Positions 24,728-34,197 of a stretch of 64,000 bases of DNA are shown here, piece after piece (position 1 is the first letter of the stretch; every line of letters starts with the position of its first letter). Made by a program: the position numbers and the translations under genes. A model generated the notes under the pieces. The model saw only the letters and a program-made list of their open reading frames with translations, ran no database searches and was not told the origin of the DNA. Source of the DNA: Verrucomicrobiaceae bacterium (GTDB taxonomy: Bacteria > Verrucomicrobiota > Verrucomicrobiia > Verrucomicrobiales > Verrucomicrobiaceae); the NCBI GenBank assembly GCA_947507875.1, contig CANNQP010000015.1, forward strand, positions 1 through 64,000. Reading direction: 5' to 3'.

Positions 24728-25516
24728 ATGAGCATTTCAGACATCAATATACCCTTTGGTATAACTCAAAATGCATCCGAACACGGAGGACTTGTAGACC
24801 ACATGCTTGGTTTCGTGCACTGGTTCATGCTAATTTTGTTCGTTGGCTGGTCTGCCTATTTGGTCCATGTTTTTTGGAAGTACCGTGCAAGTAAAACTGC
24901 TAAAGCCGACTATCATGGACTTCGCGGACATGCGACAACACATATCGAAATTGGTGTAGTTATTGTTGAGGCCATCCTTTTGTTGGGGTTCGCCTTCCCG
25001 CTATGGTCGAGACAAGCCGACGAGTACCCTACAAGCGCCGATACGATCAAAATGCGCGCCATGGGAGAGAAGTTTTTATGGAACTTTCAATACCCGGGTG
25101 CTGATCAGATGCTAAGCACCTGGAACCCACGTGCCATTTCTCCGGTTAATGTAACAGGACGTGAACTTAACGATCCGAACGGAAAAGATGATTTTGTTAA
25201 TCCGGGTACCATGAAATTGCCAGTAGGTCGTCCCGTCATCGTTGATGTTGCCAGCAAAGATGTCATTCACAATCTCGCCCTTGTTCCTATGAGAGCTGCG
25301 CAAGATGCTTGCCCTGGGGTGAAGTCACACATGTGGTTTAAGCCTGTGAAAACAGGTACATGGGATATCATTTGCGGACAGTTGTGCGGGCCTGGACATG
25401 CTCAAATGAAAGCTGTCCTTGAAGTAGTTGAAACAAAAGAATTTGATGATTGGACAAAAGAAATGTCGGCAAATGCCGCTGCAAAAAGCGGTGGCACACC
25501 TGTTGCAATTCGATAA
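24728..25516 (+). CDS. ctaC: Cytochrome c oxidase subunit II (CuA)
   Basis: 262 aa. Two N-terminal membrane helices (HWFMLILFVGWSAYLVHVF; IEIGVVIVEAILLLGFAF) are followed by a periplasmic cupredoxin domain. The CuA site is complete: DVIHN upstream, then CGQLCGPGHAQM giving C-x3-C-x3-H-x2-M. The residue between the Cys that is usually Glu is Gln. There is no fused cytochrome c domain, so this is an aa3, not caa3, oxidase. It would then need an external electron donor, plausibly the O/P-like cytochromes upstream. Subunit II coming last in the operon is an unusual order. Confidence 0.94.
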   Translation: MSISDINIPFGITQNASEHGGLVDHMLGFVHWFMLILFVGWSAYLVHVFWKYRASKTAKADYHGLRGHATTHIEIGVVIVEAILLLGFAFPLWSRQADEYPTSADTIKMRAMGEKFLWNFQYPGADQMLSTWNPRAISPVNVTGRELNDPNGKDDFVNPGTMKLPVGRPVIVDVASKDVIHNLALVPMRAAQDACPGVKSHMWFKPVKTGTWDIICGQLCGPGHAQMKAVLEVVETKEFDDWTKEMSANAAAKSGGTPVAIR

Positions 25517-25594
25517 TTCAGATCAAGCGTCTAGCCTGATTGTGCCTAACAAGATTAGAGTTCAGAATCTTTGATTCCGATGTGAAAAAATGTC

Positions 25595-26611
25595 ATGTCT
25601 TGGTTTCAACGATTTTCGTTTTCTGCTTATATTGCTGTAGAAGTGCTTATCTTTGTAGGTGCTTTTGTTCGAACAACAGGTTCAGGGTTAGGTTGTCCAG
25701 ATTGGCCATTCTGTTACGGGTGTTGGATACCTCCAACCTCTGCTGAAGAGATTGATTTTTCACGACTGGATATTGAGAAATTTCGATTAAAAGCTGTAGC
25801 CTTAGGACGAGATCCTGCAGAAATAACACCTCAAAAACTCAAAGAGGAATTCAATGTTGTTGCGACCTGGATTGAATATTTCAATCGATTGATTAGCCTC
25901 CCGGTAGGCCTTTCTGTTCTTTCCTTATGGATTGCTAGTTTTGGTCAATGGAAATCGCGCAGGCCCGTCTTGTTTTTGTGTTCAACATTAGCAGTCTTGC
26001 TGGTGGGTATTAATGCATGGTTAGGTGCTCGAGTGGTCTTAAGCGGATTAAAACCTGGGATCATTACGCTACACATGGCCTTGGCCATGTTATTGCAATG
26101 CCTCTTGGTTTATATTTGCTGGAAGAGTTTTCCCCGGCCTTGGGCTTTAAAGTGGAAACACGGTGTGAGTTCCGCGCTCGTGAATGTAGCTTGGTTGCTG
26201 TTTGGATTAGTGGTCGTAGAGGGTGTCATGGGCTCACAGGTTCGTGAGCTGACAGACGAGCTAGCGCGCACTCACACGGGGCATTCACGAGTCGAATGGA
26301 TTCACGAGTTAGAATCTAGCTGGGTGTATCTCATACACCGTAGCTTTTCTTGGTTTATCTTACTGTCCGGAATAGCATTTTTTTGGTTAGCTGGACGTAA
26401 GCTCAAAGAACGTGGATGGCTTGAGATCTTTATTTTTGGAATAGTGCTGAGTCAGATGTGTCTCGGTGTCATTCTTGCCAACGTTGGGATCTTGCCTGTC
26501 GCTCAGATTTTGCACGTTGGGTTGTCCTCATTGCTTGTTAGCGGCTTGTTTCTCTGGCTATTGGGGGGCGTGAAGATGAAAAGATCCACCGTTGAGTTAG
26601 AGAGTCTTTAG
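25595..26611 (+). CDS. ctaA: Heme A synthase (COX15/CtaA)
   Basis: 338 aa, eight expected membrane segments. It oxidises the C8 methyl of heme O to the formyl group of heme A, needed by the oxidase encoded just upstream. Typical features: VRTTGSGLGCPDWPFCYG at the N-terminus with the conserved Cys pair, IEYFNRLIS (E-x-x-N-R motif), ITLHMALAMLL and LIHRSFSWF with conserved His residues, and ILHVGLSSLL near the end. A longer-than-usual loop (residues ~45-90) follows the first helix. No heme O synthase gene (ctaB) is in the window. Confidence 0.93.
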   Translation: MSWFQRFSFSAYIAVEVLIFVGAFVRTTGSGLGCPDWPFCYGCWIPPTSAEEIDFSRLDIEKFRLKAVALGRDPAEITPQKLKEEFNVVATWIEYFNRLISLPVGLSVLSLWIASFGQWKSRRPVLFLCSTLAVLLVGINAWLGARVVLSGLKPGIITLHMALAMLLQCLLVYICWKSFPRPWALKWKHGVSSALVNVAWLLFGLVVVEGVMGSQVRELTDELARTHTGHSRVEWIHELESSWVYLIHRSFSWFILLSGIAFFWLAGRKLKERGWLEIFIFGIVLSQMCLGVILANVGILPVAQILHVGLSSLLVSGLFLWLLGGVKMKRSTVELESL

Positions 26612-26662
26612 CCGTCAGCCTGGGCGGCGCGAGAAAGCATAGTTTCTCTTTCTACAATCATC

Positions 26663-27739
26663 ATGATAGCCCTTGATAATTTTTTCCGACTTGTGGTCAT
26701 TGCTTCAAGTGGAAGAGACCGTGAAAAGTGCTTTCCGCATGGCGCTGGGTCTCTTTTGGATACTGGGCATTTGCCTGTGAATTTTCATGCTTTTGCGGCA
26801 TGCACGTATGGCCGTTACTGCTCCAGCTTGCCTGAGCGTTTTGATGAAGATGCTGTTCTATTGCTTATTGGACGTGACATGAGTCGCTCGGAAAAAGTTC
26901 TTCGAGAGTTGAAGCAGCGAGGCAAAATAGTCGTGATAAGTATTAAAGAAACAGGGAGTCAGCAAATTGCAGCTTCTTTTCAAGATCCCAAGAACCTGGA
27001 ATCGTTTTCACGTCTCTGTCAGGTGGCTGACGGGGCTTTGGCAACGACCTATGACAGTATTCCTTTGTATTCGATTGCGAGTAGGCGTGACATCCCAGTG
27101 CTCTTTCTCCCTCCCCCATATCCTATTGAAGAGTGGAATTTATCGTCAGAAAAAAAGGAATCGAGGAGCGGCATTTTTTTGGGAACACGGCAACTTTACA
27201 TGGCATCAAGGCTTCATCCACAGGCCGTCATGATTGCCACTTGGCTGGCGGAATTAGAGTCAGAAAGGTTAACCATCATTAGTGGTAGAGGAAGCAATTT
27301 GCCGCCCTTTCGCAAGTTGCTAAGCAAGTGGACGGACCCGAGTCTGTCCTGGCATCAACGAGTGACTTCTCAGGGGGCTGGCATCAACATCATTGCACGG
27401 CAGTTGCCTCCTGCCGAATATCTGCATTTGATGGCATCCCATAGAATCGTTTTTCAGCTCGATTCTAGTTCTGTGCCCGGACAGGTTGCTGGTGATGCTT
27501 TGCTTTGTCGCATTCCCTGTGCGGGAGGAGACGGTACCGCCGAGAGATTGATTTTTCCTGATTTGTGCGGTTACGGTCGAACTACAGGTGAGATCATCAC
27601 ATTAGCCAAACGATTGCTTTCCGACGATGGTTTTGCCGATGAGCAGGTGCAGAAAGCCCTGCAAATCGCTAGCGATAGGATGTGTTTTTCGAGTGCGCGG
27701 CGAGAGCTGGCTTCATTTTTTGGGAGTCTGAAAAAGTAA
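26663..27739 (+). CDS. Putative glycosyltransferase-like protein
   Basis: 358 aa, no signal peptide. The layout suggests a two-domain GT-B-like fold: an N-terminal part with alternating hydrophobic strands (AVLLLIGRDMS, GKIVVISIKETG) and a C-terminal part with GIFLGTRQLYMASRLHP and a region like the donor-binding half (VPGQVAGDALLCRIPCAGGDGTAERLIFPDL). No diagnostic motif is certain, so the assignment is weak. It lies 51 bp after heme A synthase and 71 bp before the ABC ATPase gene. Confidence 0.45.
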   Translation: MIALDNFFRLVVIASSGRDREKCFPHGAGSLLDTGHLPVNFHAFAACTYGRYCSSLPERFDEDAVLLLIGRDMSRSEKVLRELKQRGKIVVISIKETGSQQIAASFQDPKNLESFSRLCQVADGALATTYDSIPLYSIASRRDIPVLFLPPPYPIEEWNLSSEKKESRSGIFLGTRQLYMASRLHPQAVMIATWLAELESERLTIISGRGSNLPPFRKLLSKWTDPSLSWHQRVTSQGAGINIIARQLPPAEYLHLMASHRIVFQLDSSSVPGQVAGDALLCRIPCAGGDGTAERLIFPDLCGYGRTTGEIITLAKRLLSDDGFADEQVQKALQIASDRMCFSSARRELASFFGSLKK

Positions 27740-27810
27740 GCTTCAATGTTTACAATCTTGTGCATGCGAGCGTGACAGCCCACGGACAGCTAGTAAGCTA
27801 TCTCAACAAG

Positions 27811-28599
27811 ATGCCCTTAGTTCGTGTTGAAGCCTTAAGAGTCCATTTCCCGGTCCGCACAATAGCTGGTCGTCGTGAAGTTGTGCGTGCAGTGGACGGA
27901 GTTAGCTTTGAGATTGATGCTGGAAAAACGTTGGGACTTGTTGGGGAGAGTGGGAGCGGCAAATCAACGGTTTCACGAGCATTAATGAAGTTGATCCAGC
28001 CGACTTCAGGACGGATTTTTTATGCAGATCAGGATATTCTTCCCATGGGGGAATTTGAGTTTCGCCCTTTGCGCAAGGAGATACAGATGGTCTTTCAAGA
28101 TCCGATTGGATCACTGAATCCACGAATGACCGTGGAATCCATCCTGTCGGAGCCACAGGAGATTCATTTTCGAGATCGCAATCGAGAAATTCGTCGTCAG
28201 GTATCAGCGGAGTTATTGCGGCGTGTGGGTCTCAATCCAGATACCCTTTTGAGATACCCTCATGAATTCAGTGGAGGTCAGAGGCAGCGCATTGGAATTG
28301 CACGGGCATTAGCTGTCCGGCCAAAATTCTTGATTTGTGACGAGCCGGTCAGCGCATTGGATGTCAGTGTTCAGGCGGCAATACTGAATTTACTCAAAGA
28401 TTTGCAGCAGGAATTAAATCTGACAGTTCTCTTCATCGCTCATGATTTGGCTGTTGTGCGACACATGAGCGATGAAATTTTAGTCATGAATCGTGGTATA
28501 GTTGTTGAGCGCGGCCAAGCCGACGAACTGTGTGAACACCCCTGTCACGAGTACACCAAACGATTGATTGATTCCATCCCACAGCTACCTGGCTTTTGA
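27811..28599 (+). CDS. OppF/DppF-type ABC transporter ATPase
   Basis: 262 aa from the ATG at 27811. The open frame begins at 27682 but that part overlaps the previous gene. Complete nucleotide-binding domain: Walker A GLVGESGSGKST, Q-loop in MVFQDPIGSLNPRMT, signature FSGGQRQRIGIARAL, Walker B FLICDEPVSALD and H-loop FIAHDLAVV. The C-terminal HPCHEYTKRLIDSIP tail is characteristic of peptide/nickel importer ATPases. No permease, partner ATPase or binding protein is adjacent, so it is an orphan that must join subunits encoded elsewhere. rodA follows 18 bp later. Confidence 0.9.
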   Translation: MPLVRVEALRVHFPVRTIAGRREVVRAVDGVSFEIDAGKTLGLVGESGSGKSTVSRALMKLIQPTSGRIFYADQDILPMGEFEFRPLRKEIQMVFQDPIGSLNPRMTVESILSEPQEIHFRDRNREIRRQVSAELLRRVGLNPDTLLRYPHEFSGGQRQRIGIARALAVRPKFLICDEPVSALDVSVQAAILNLLKDLQQELNLTVLFIAHDLAVVRHMSDEILVMNRGIVVERGQADELCEHPCHEYTKRLIDSIPQLPGF

Positions 28600-28617
28600 G
28601 AGAGATTTTAAAATGAC

Positions 28618-29841
28618 ATGACGCCCCTCTTCAAAAAATTTCTCGGTATCAACTGGATTCTCATGATGACCATGGCTGGTCTTCTGAGTTTTGGGGTTTA
28701 TTCCATCTACAATGCGTCATACTTTCGAGTCGATTCGCCGATGAATCTTGATGCGAAATGGAAAGATCAGATCACCTGGATAGGTCTTGGTGTTCCTTTT
28801 TTGTTTGGAGCAGCACTCGTGGATTATAAATGGTTACGTTGGGCTTGTGTCCCGATTTATTTGGCGGGTATTGCCGGCTTGATATACCTAGAGTTGTTCG
28901 GGGTGGAAGTGAAGGGGAACAAAGCCTGGGTGGAAATTGCAGGACAGCGTATGCAGCCTTCTCAGTTTGCTATCATGGCTGGCATTGTCATGCTGGCCGT
29001 CATTTTTGGAGAATTGCCACGCATTTGGAGTGTTTTTCGGCGACCCTGGTTACGGATTATCGTTGGCGGCGTCGCTGCAGGTATTCCAGCATGCTTGGTC
29101 ATCAAAGAGGATTTCGGATCGGGTTTGGTATGGGGGCCTGTTTTTATCGCGATGTTACTAGTCGGCAGTATTCCATTTCGATACATCATTACTTTGGTCT
29201 TATCAGTCCTTTGCGTGGTTCCGATTATGTATTTTTTTGTGCTTAAGCCATACCAGCAAGCTCGAATCGATACGACGTGGTATTTGTTGACGAATCAAAT
29301 GGATAAAGTGGACATGAGAGGAGATGGCTGGGTTCCTAATTATGTGCAGACTGCTGTGGCATCGGCCGGTTTTGAGGGAAAAGGGCCTTTGTCCGCGAAG
29401 GTTTCCGATCAACGAACCATTCACCGGATGTTCTTCCCCGAGGGGGAAGCTCACAGCGACTTCATTTTTGGTGTGATCTGTGAGGAGTTTGGTTTCCGCG
29501 GGGCCGTCCTGGTGCTTTCGGCAATCGCCTTGCTATTGCTACAAGGCGTTTTCGTCGCTTTTTGTGCCAGGGACCAAGTTGGAAGATTATTGGTCGTGGG
29601 AGTTGTTGCGATGTTCTTCGCTCATACCTTTCAGAATGCAGGCATGAATTTATGTATGCTACCTGTCATCGGACTGCCGATGCCATTCATCAGTTATGGG
29701 GGCACATTCATGGTCGTTACCCTGTTTTTGATGGGGATGATGCAGAGTGTATGGATCCACAGGAACATATCACCCGTGAACAAAAAAGCATCCAGCGGGA
29801 GTGACCATGAGGTTGAGTTAAACAAGGGTCATGAAGACTAA
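28618..29841 (+). CDS. rodA: Rod-shape peptidoglycan polymerase RodA (SEDS family)
   Basis: 407 aa with about ten membrane segments. SEDS proteins polymerise lipid II into glycan strands with a class B PBP. Diagnostic stretches: YSIYNAS near the first helix, GNKAWVEIAGQRMQPSQFA, VIKEDFGSGLVWGPVFI and the C-terminal FQNAGMNLCMLPVIGLPMP followed by FISYGGTFM. The RQRMQPSQFA-type loop and the overall length favour RodA over FtsW. The stop codon directly abuts that of lpxD on the opposite strand (29841/29842). No mreBCD or PBP2 gene is in the window. Confidence 0.92.
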   Translation: MTPLFKKFLGINWILMMTMAGLLSFGVYSIYNASYFRVDSPMNLDAKWKDQITWIGLGVPFLFGAALVDYKWLRWACVPIYLAGIAGLIYLELFGVEVKGNKAWVEIAGQRMQPSQFAIMAGIVMLAVIFGELPRIWSVFRRPWLRIIVGGVAAGIPACLVIKEDFGSGLVWGPVFIAMLLVGSIPFRYIITLVLSVLCVVPIMYFFVLKPYQQARIDTTWYLLTNQMDKVDMRGDGWVPNYVQTAVASAGFEGKGPLSAKVSDQRTIHRMFFPEGEAHSDFIFGVICEEFGFRGAVLVLSAIALLLLQGVFVAFCARDQVGRLLVVGVVAMFFAHTFQNAGMNLCMLPVIGLPMPFISYGGTFMVVTLFLMGMMQSVWIHRNISPVNKKASSGSDHEVELNKGHED

Positions 29842-30903
29842 TCAAGCAGGTGATTTAGTGGCCTCGCTCTCGAAGGCGGCTATGCGCCTTTCCAGTTTCT
29901 GAATACGCTCCATCAATTCGGGTAACCTAGCCTGAGCAACCATGGCTTTGCGGCCATCTAGCATGGGTCGGGCGGGGAAGCCTGTGTAGGCGCCTGGTTC
30001 GGTGATGTTTTTCGTAACTCCAGAACGGGCTAGAAGGGTCACCTGACTAGCAATTTCGAGGTGTCCGGCAATGCCAGTCTGTCCAGCAATGGTGACGTAG
30101 TTGCCGATACGGACGCTTCCAGCGATAGCCACATGAGCGACGATAACGCAGTGTTTGCCGATGACCGCGTTGTGCCCGATTTGCACTTGGTTGTCGATTT
30201 TGGTTCCTTCGCCGATCCATGTGCGGCCAAATCGTGCTCGATCGATGGAGGTGCATGCCCCTACTTCCACATCATCATCCAGCTGAACATTGCCCACTTG
30301 TTCGACTTTAGCGTGACGCCCTTTGATGAACTCATAACCAAAGCCATCGGATCCGATGACGGTTCCACTGTGAATGATCACACGATTCCCAAGAACACAA
30401 CGGTTCGAGATAGTGCAGTTGGCGTGCAACAAACAATCTTCTCCAATCTGCGTGCCATCGCCGATGCAGACACCCGCCTGGATAATCGTGCCGGCACCAA
30501 TCACCACGTCGTCGCCAATGATGGCGCCTGCGGCGATAGAGACCTTCAAAGGATCGAAAAGAGCTTTGGAGGAGACCGTGGCATTGGGGTGAACGCCGGG
30601 CGTAAAATCACGAGCGGGAGGTCCGAAATGACGAATGACTGACGAAAAGGCAAAGGTGGGATTGGGGACCCGAATCAGCGCTTTGCCTTCCATCGGCTCG
30701 GTGAAATCAAGACCAACAAGAATCGCCGTGGCTCGTGTCTTTCTCAGTGCCACGAGGTATTTAGAGTTTCCCAGAAACGTCACATCGCCTGGCTCAGCTT
30801 CGCTCACAGAATTGAGACCAGTAACTATTCCATTAGGATCACCTTGAAAAAGCTCACCTTCCACAATTTCGGCGAGACGCTGATGGGTTATTCTTTGGCT
30901 CAT
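29842..30903 (-). CDS. lpxD: UDP-3-O-acylglucosamine N-acyltransferase
   Basis: 353 aa. LpxD adds the second acyl chain from acyl-ACP in lipid A biosynthesis. An N-terminal uridine-binding domain (FLGNSKYLVALRKTRATAIL) is followed by a long left-handed beta-helix of hexapeptide repeats (for example IGDDVVIGAGTIIQAGVCIG). The catalytic His lies in QIGHNAVIG. The C-terminal helix reads ELMERIQKLERRIAAFE. It shows that the organism makes lipid A. Order bamA-skp-lpxD on the minus strand is the classic cluster, but a strong terminator lies between skp and this gene. Confidence 0.95.
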   Translation of the reverse strand: MSQRITHQRLAEIVEGELFQGDPNGIVTGLNSVSEAEPGDVTFLGNSKYLVALRKTRATAILVGLDFTEPMEGKALIRVPNPTFAFSSVIRHFGPPARDFTPGVHPNATVSSKALFDPLKVSIAAGAIIGDDVVIGAGTIIQAGVCIGDGTQIGEDCLLHANCTISNRCVLGNRVIIHSGTVIGSDGFGYEFIKGRHAKVEQVGNVQLDDDVEVGACTSIDRARFGRTWIGEGTKIDNQVQIGHNAVIGKHCVIVAHVAIAGSVRIGNYVTIAGQTGIAGHLEIASQVTLLARSGVTKNITEPGAYTGFPARPMLDGRKAMVAQARLPELMERIQKLERRIAAFESEATKSPA

Positions 30904-30945
30904 GGGAAAGATGTCAAAGTTCTAAGAATGCGGCAGTGGGCAAGA

Positions 30946-30979
30946 AAAAGGCACGCCTCGTCGGGGAGGCGTGCCTTTT
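30946..30979 (-). terminator. Intrinsic terminator between skp and lpxD
   Basis: A perfect 14-bp stem with a 6-base loop; on the minus strand it reads through gaggcgtgcc into a T-run (cctttttcttg). It sits 17 bp after the skp stop and ~43 bp before the lpxD start. It should end the bamA-skp transcript, so lpxD needs its own promoter or read-through. Confidence 0.85.
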
Positions 30980-30995
30980 GGCTATGAAAGGTTTG

Positions 30996-31586
30996 TCACT
31001 TCTTTTCTTCAGGCTTAGTGGCTGCCGCTGGAGGTGCACTTTTGTTGAGCTCGAGAATGATCTGATCAGTGATGTCTACGGCATCTTTGTAATAGATAAG
31101 CATGGGCACGGTGGACAGGCTCATGCCAGACTTGTCGAAGACAAAGTCATAAGTTTCACGCTTGGCCAGATCGCGCACGACAACGAGAATCTCATCATAG
31201 ATTCCTTTGCGAATCTGCATGTCTTCCTGCTTGAGTTGATTGGTGCGGCGATTTTGGGCTTCACCGATTTCCTGTTCAAGAGAGCGCAACTCTTTACCTT
31301 TTTCTTCAAATTCGGCGGCTTTTTTGGCTCGTGCGTCGGGCGTCAAGATGGGATCTCCAGCTTCCTTTTTGAGCTTTTGCATGTCCGTCATTAAGTTTTT
31401 GTAGACGGTCCAGCGGTCGTTCATCTCCTTCTGAGCTTTGTCGATATTGCCTTTGAACTTGTCGGCAGCATCCTTGGTTTTGTGAAACTCAGAGAAGGCC
31501 TTGGACATATCAACAACACCGAATTTGAGGTCGGCTGCCTGGAGAGAAACCGTGGCACAAATCAGGAAAAACAGGGTGCGAATCAT
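30996..31586 (-). CDS. skp: Periplasmic chaperone Skp/OmpH
   Basis: 196 aa. Signal peptide MIRTLFFLICATVSLQA, then FGVVDMSKAFSEFHKTKDAA, a typical start of the OmpH fold, then a long charged coiled-coil region (about residues 45-115) and a small beta-core at the end (FDKSGMSLSTVPMLIYYKDAVDIT). Skp holds unfolded outer-membrane proteins for BamA, whose gene lies 38 bp upstream on the same strand. The Lys/Glu/Pro-rich tail (AAATKPEEKK) is not unusual. Length is a little over the enterobacterial protein. Confidence 0.9.
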   Translation of the reverse strand: MIRTLFFLICATVSLQAADLKFGVVDMSKAFSEFHKTKDAADKFKGNIDKAQKEMNDRWTVYKNLMTDMQKLKKEAGDPILTPDARAKKAAEFEEKGKELRSLEQEIGEAQNRRTNQLKQEDMQIRKGIYDEILVVVRDLAKRETYDFVFDKSGMSLSTVPMLIYYKDAVDITDQIILELNKSAPPAAATKPEEKK

Positions 31587-31624
31587 AATAAGAAAGAAGC
31601 CAGTGGAGGGAAGGTGAGATGTGT

Positions 31625-34033
31625 TTAGAACCGGTAGCCCATATTAAACTGGAAGCGTGGGCTATTGCCGACGAAGTTATCATCTGCGGGTTTGATGACT
31701 GGGACGCCAAGGTCAAGACGAATCGGGCCGACCGGCAAGAACAATCGAACTCCGATACCCACATTGGAATACACTTCGCCATCTCCGATGATGGGGCCAC
31801 CGTTGCGAATGCCACTGGTTTTTCCATCCGCTGCTTCGATGTCAGATTGGATCATGCCGACATCCCAGAAGAAAGCGCCACGAACTTTCTCAATGATGGG
31901 GAAGGATACTTCCATCGAGCCAAAGAGGGAAATATTGCCACCGACTGCCTCCCCCACGCTATCTTTTGGACCTGCTTCGCGGAAATCAAAGCCTCTCAGA
32001 TTATAGGCTCCACCCAGGAATTGGCGCTCGAAGATGGGCACTTGGTCACCGCCCCAGTTGTCCACCCAGCGTGCCATGCCTTCAAAGCTAAGGATGGTAT
32101 CGCCAGGAAGGCTAAAGAACTGTTGTCCACCTAGGTTGGCACCATAAACTTCGACATCTCCACCCAGACCAGAAGCCATAACGCCAGCTTCAAACTTATG
32201 CCCTTTGCGAGTGATGAAGACGCTATCGCGAGTGTCATGAACATAGTTGAGTTCAAATTTACTGATGAGGAAGTCACCGTCTTCATCGCGGAGAACCTGC
32301 GTGGAATCATCGCTTGAGCCCATGTCCACATCAATGGTGGTTTGCTGCAACGTGTAGGTTCCTTCGATGAAGGCATGCTGGCCGATCGGCTTACGCAGAC
32401 CCACAGAAGCACCGACATTGATCTGGTCGTAGCGATTCGACAGGTAGAACAGGTTTTGATAGAACAGGCTGACGGTTAGGGCTAGTTTTTGACCCAAGAA
32501 CCAAGGTTCCGTCCAGCTCGTGTTGAATGAGGAGGTGCGAAGACCATAGCGAAGGTTCATGTTGAAGCGTTGACCGGCTCCGCGGAAGTCTTTCCAATCG
32601 GAAATATCAAAGTTGGTCTGGGTGACATCCACAAAGCCCACCAAACTGTCCACAGAGCTAAAGCCAGCACCGAAGTTCACCGAACCTGTTGGCTTTTCGG
32701 TGACGTTCACTTCCACATCTTTGAATCCAGAAACCTCCGTGTCGATCTGACGAATAGCCAGTGGATTGGCTTCGCCTTTGGTCTCGAAGTAGTTCATGTT
32801 TTCGAGAGTGGTCTGGGCGGCTTCAAGCTGCACTGTGTTGAGTGGATCGCCAGGAGCAAAGGGAAGCTCACGACGAATGACTTCATCTTTGGTTTTGACG
32901 TTCCCGCTGATGTTCACCTTGCGGATGAAGGACTTGGAGCCTTCAGTCACGTTGTAGATGACGTTCAGCTTGCCTGGACCTGCATCCGTCAGCTGGGTAT
33001 CGACCTTGGCATCAGCATAACCACGAGAGCCATAGTAATCGCGGATCATTTTCTCGTCACCCCTCACGTCGGTGCCGGAATATGTATATCCAGCTTCTGT
33101 TAAGATCGCAGGAGTGAGTTCATCTTTGGTGAAAATGGTGATGCCGTTGAGCTCAACGGATGCCACTTCATATTTGCCGCCCTCATTGATTTCGAAGATC
33201 AAAGCGGTGCTTTTTTCATCCAGTGCCTCGCGCCGATAACCGACCTTGGCATAGACATAGCCCTCATCTTGATAAGCCTCTTGGATGGTTGTCACATCGT
33301 CAATGAGGGTTTGATTGTCGAGCTTACCTGCTTTGCCCCAAAGCCGATAAAAGGTTCTTTCCTTGCTTTTGATTTTGCTCTTCAGGTTGCGGGAGGTGAT
33401 CGCATGATTTCCTTCAAAGCGAATTTCACCAATGAGGCCCCTTGCGCCTTCTTCGATTTTGAACAGAACACTGGAGAAGCCTTCTTTGCTCGAGGGAACC
33501 ACATCGTAGGTGATTAGAACATCAGAAAAGCCCTTCTTTTCATACAATTCGCGAATCTTTTGCTGGGCGGTGGTGAGCTTGGCATCATCCACAGGATCTC
33601 CAGTGGCGACCTCGATTTCTTCACGCAATTTTTTGTTATCAAAAGCCGCATTTCCGATGAAATCAATTTCTCCGATCGCTCCGCGTCCAGAGAGAGTCAC
33701 AATGACCTTAACTCCTCCAGTCACGTTGACGGTCTGAATGTCGACGTTTTCTACTGCGCCGGTTGCATAGAGAGTGCGGATATCACGCTCGACGGATTCA
33801 TCGCTGTAGGGTTCGCCTACTCGCGTTGACATCTGTGCGCGAACTCGATTTGGATCGAGGGTGGCTGCCCCTTTGAACAAAACGTCCACTTGTTGGACGA
33901 TTTTTTTGCTGGATGCTGAGGTAGCTTCTAGAGCGACCTGGGCCTTGACCGATGGGATGGTGAAAGTACTCGTCGCAGCTGTCAGCAGCAGCATGCAAAA
34001 TGCGGACGTTTTCGGGTATAGGGCACCGGACAT
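31625..34033 (-). CDS. bamA: Outer membrane assembly factor BamA
   Basis: 802 aa. Signal peptide ends near SVKAQ. Five POTRA-like repeats follow (for example VDVLFKGAATLDPNRVRAQM; GEIDFIGNAAFDNKKLREEI; GEIRFEGNHAITSRNLKSKI), then the 16-strand barrel. The conserved loop-6 motif is present as YNLRGFDFRE, and the protein ends with an aromatic residue (FQFNMGYRF) as barrel proteins do. BamA folds and inserts outer-membrane proteins. The skp gene is 38 bp downstream in the same direction. This supports a true two-membrane envelope. Confidence 0.95.
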   Translation of the reverse strand: MSGALYPKTSAFCMLLLTAATSTFTIPSVKAQVALEATSASSKKIVQQVDVLFKGAATLDPNRVRAQMSTRVGEPYSDESVERDIRTLYATGAVENVDIQTVNVTGGVKVIVTLSGRGAIGEIDFIGNAAFDNKKLREEIEVATGDPVDDAKLTTAQQKIRELYEKKGFSDVLITYDVVPSSKEGFSSVLFKIEEGARGLIGEIRFEGNHAITSRNLKSKIKSKERTFYRLWGKAGKLDNQTLIDDVTTIQEAYQDEGYVYAKVGYRREALDEKSTALIFEINEGGKYEVASVELNGITIFTKDELTPAILTEAGYTYSGTDVRGDEKMIRDYYGSRGYADAKVDTQLTDAGPGKLNVIYNVTEGSKSFIRKVNISGNVKTKDEVIRRELPFAPGDPLNTVQLEAAQTTLENMNYFETKGEANPLAIRQIDTEVSGFKDVEVNVTEKPTGSVNFGAGFSSVDSLVGFVDVTQTNFDISDWKDFRGAGQRFNMNLRYGLRTSSFNTSWTEPWFLGQKLALTVSLFYQNLFYLSNRYDQINVGASVGLRKPIGQHAFIEGTYTLQQTTIDVDMGSSDDSTQVLRDEDGDFLISKFELNYVHDTRDSVFITRKGHKFEAGVMASGLGGDVEVYGANLGGQQFFSLPGDTILSFEGMARWVDNWGGDQVPIFERQFLGGAYNLRGFDFREAGPKDSVGEAVGGNISLFGSMEVSFPIIEKVRGAFFWDVGMIQSDIEAADGKTSGIRNGGPIIGDGEVYSNVGIGVRLFLPVGPIRLDLGVPVIKPADDNFVGNSPRFQFNMGYRF

Positions 34034-34197
34034 AATCAGGAAAATAGATTCTCAAGGAGCATGTGCATCACATGCGCACGAGCCTCCAGTAATGCCGGTC
34101 AGCTATCTACGCGTCAAGGTGGAATATGGGCGTTTCAATACGTGAATTGACGTATCAAAAACGATGATGTTCCCCAGGTTTTGTGTTCAGATGAATT

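Noticed and set aside
34059..34075. Dyad gcatgtg-cat-cacatgc upstream of bamA
   Set aside because: A 7-bp stem is too short to call a regulatory site without comparison to other genomes.
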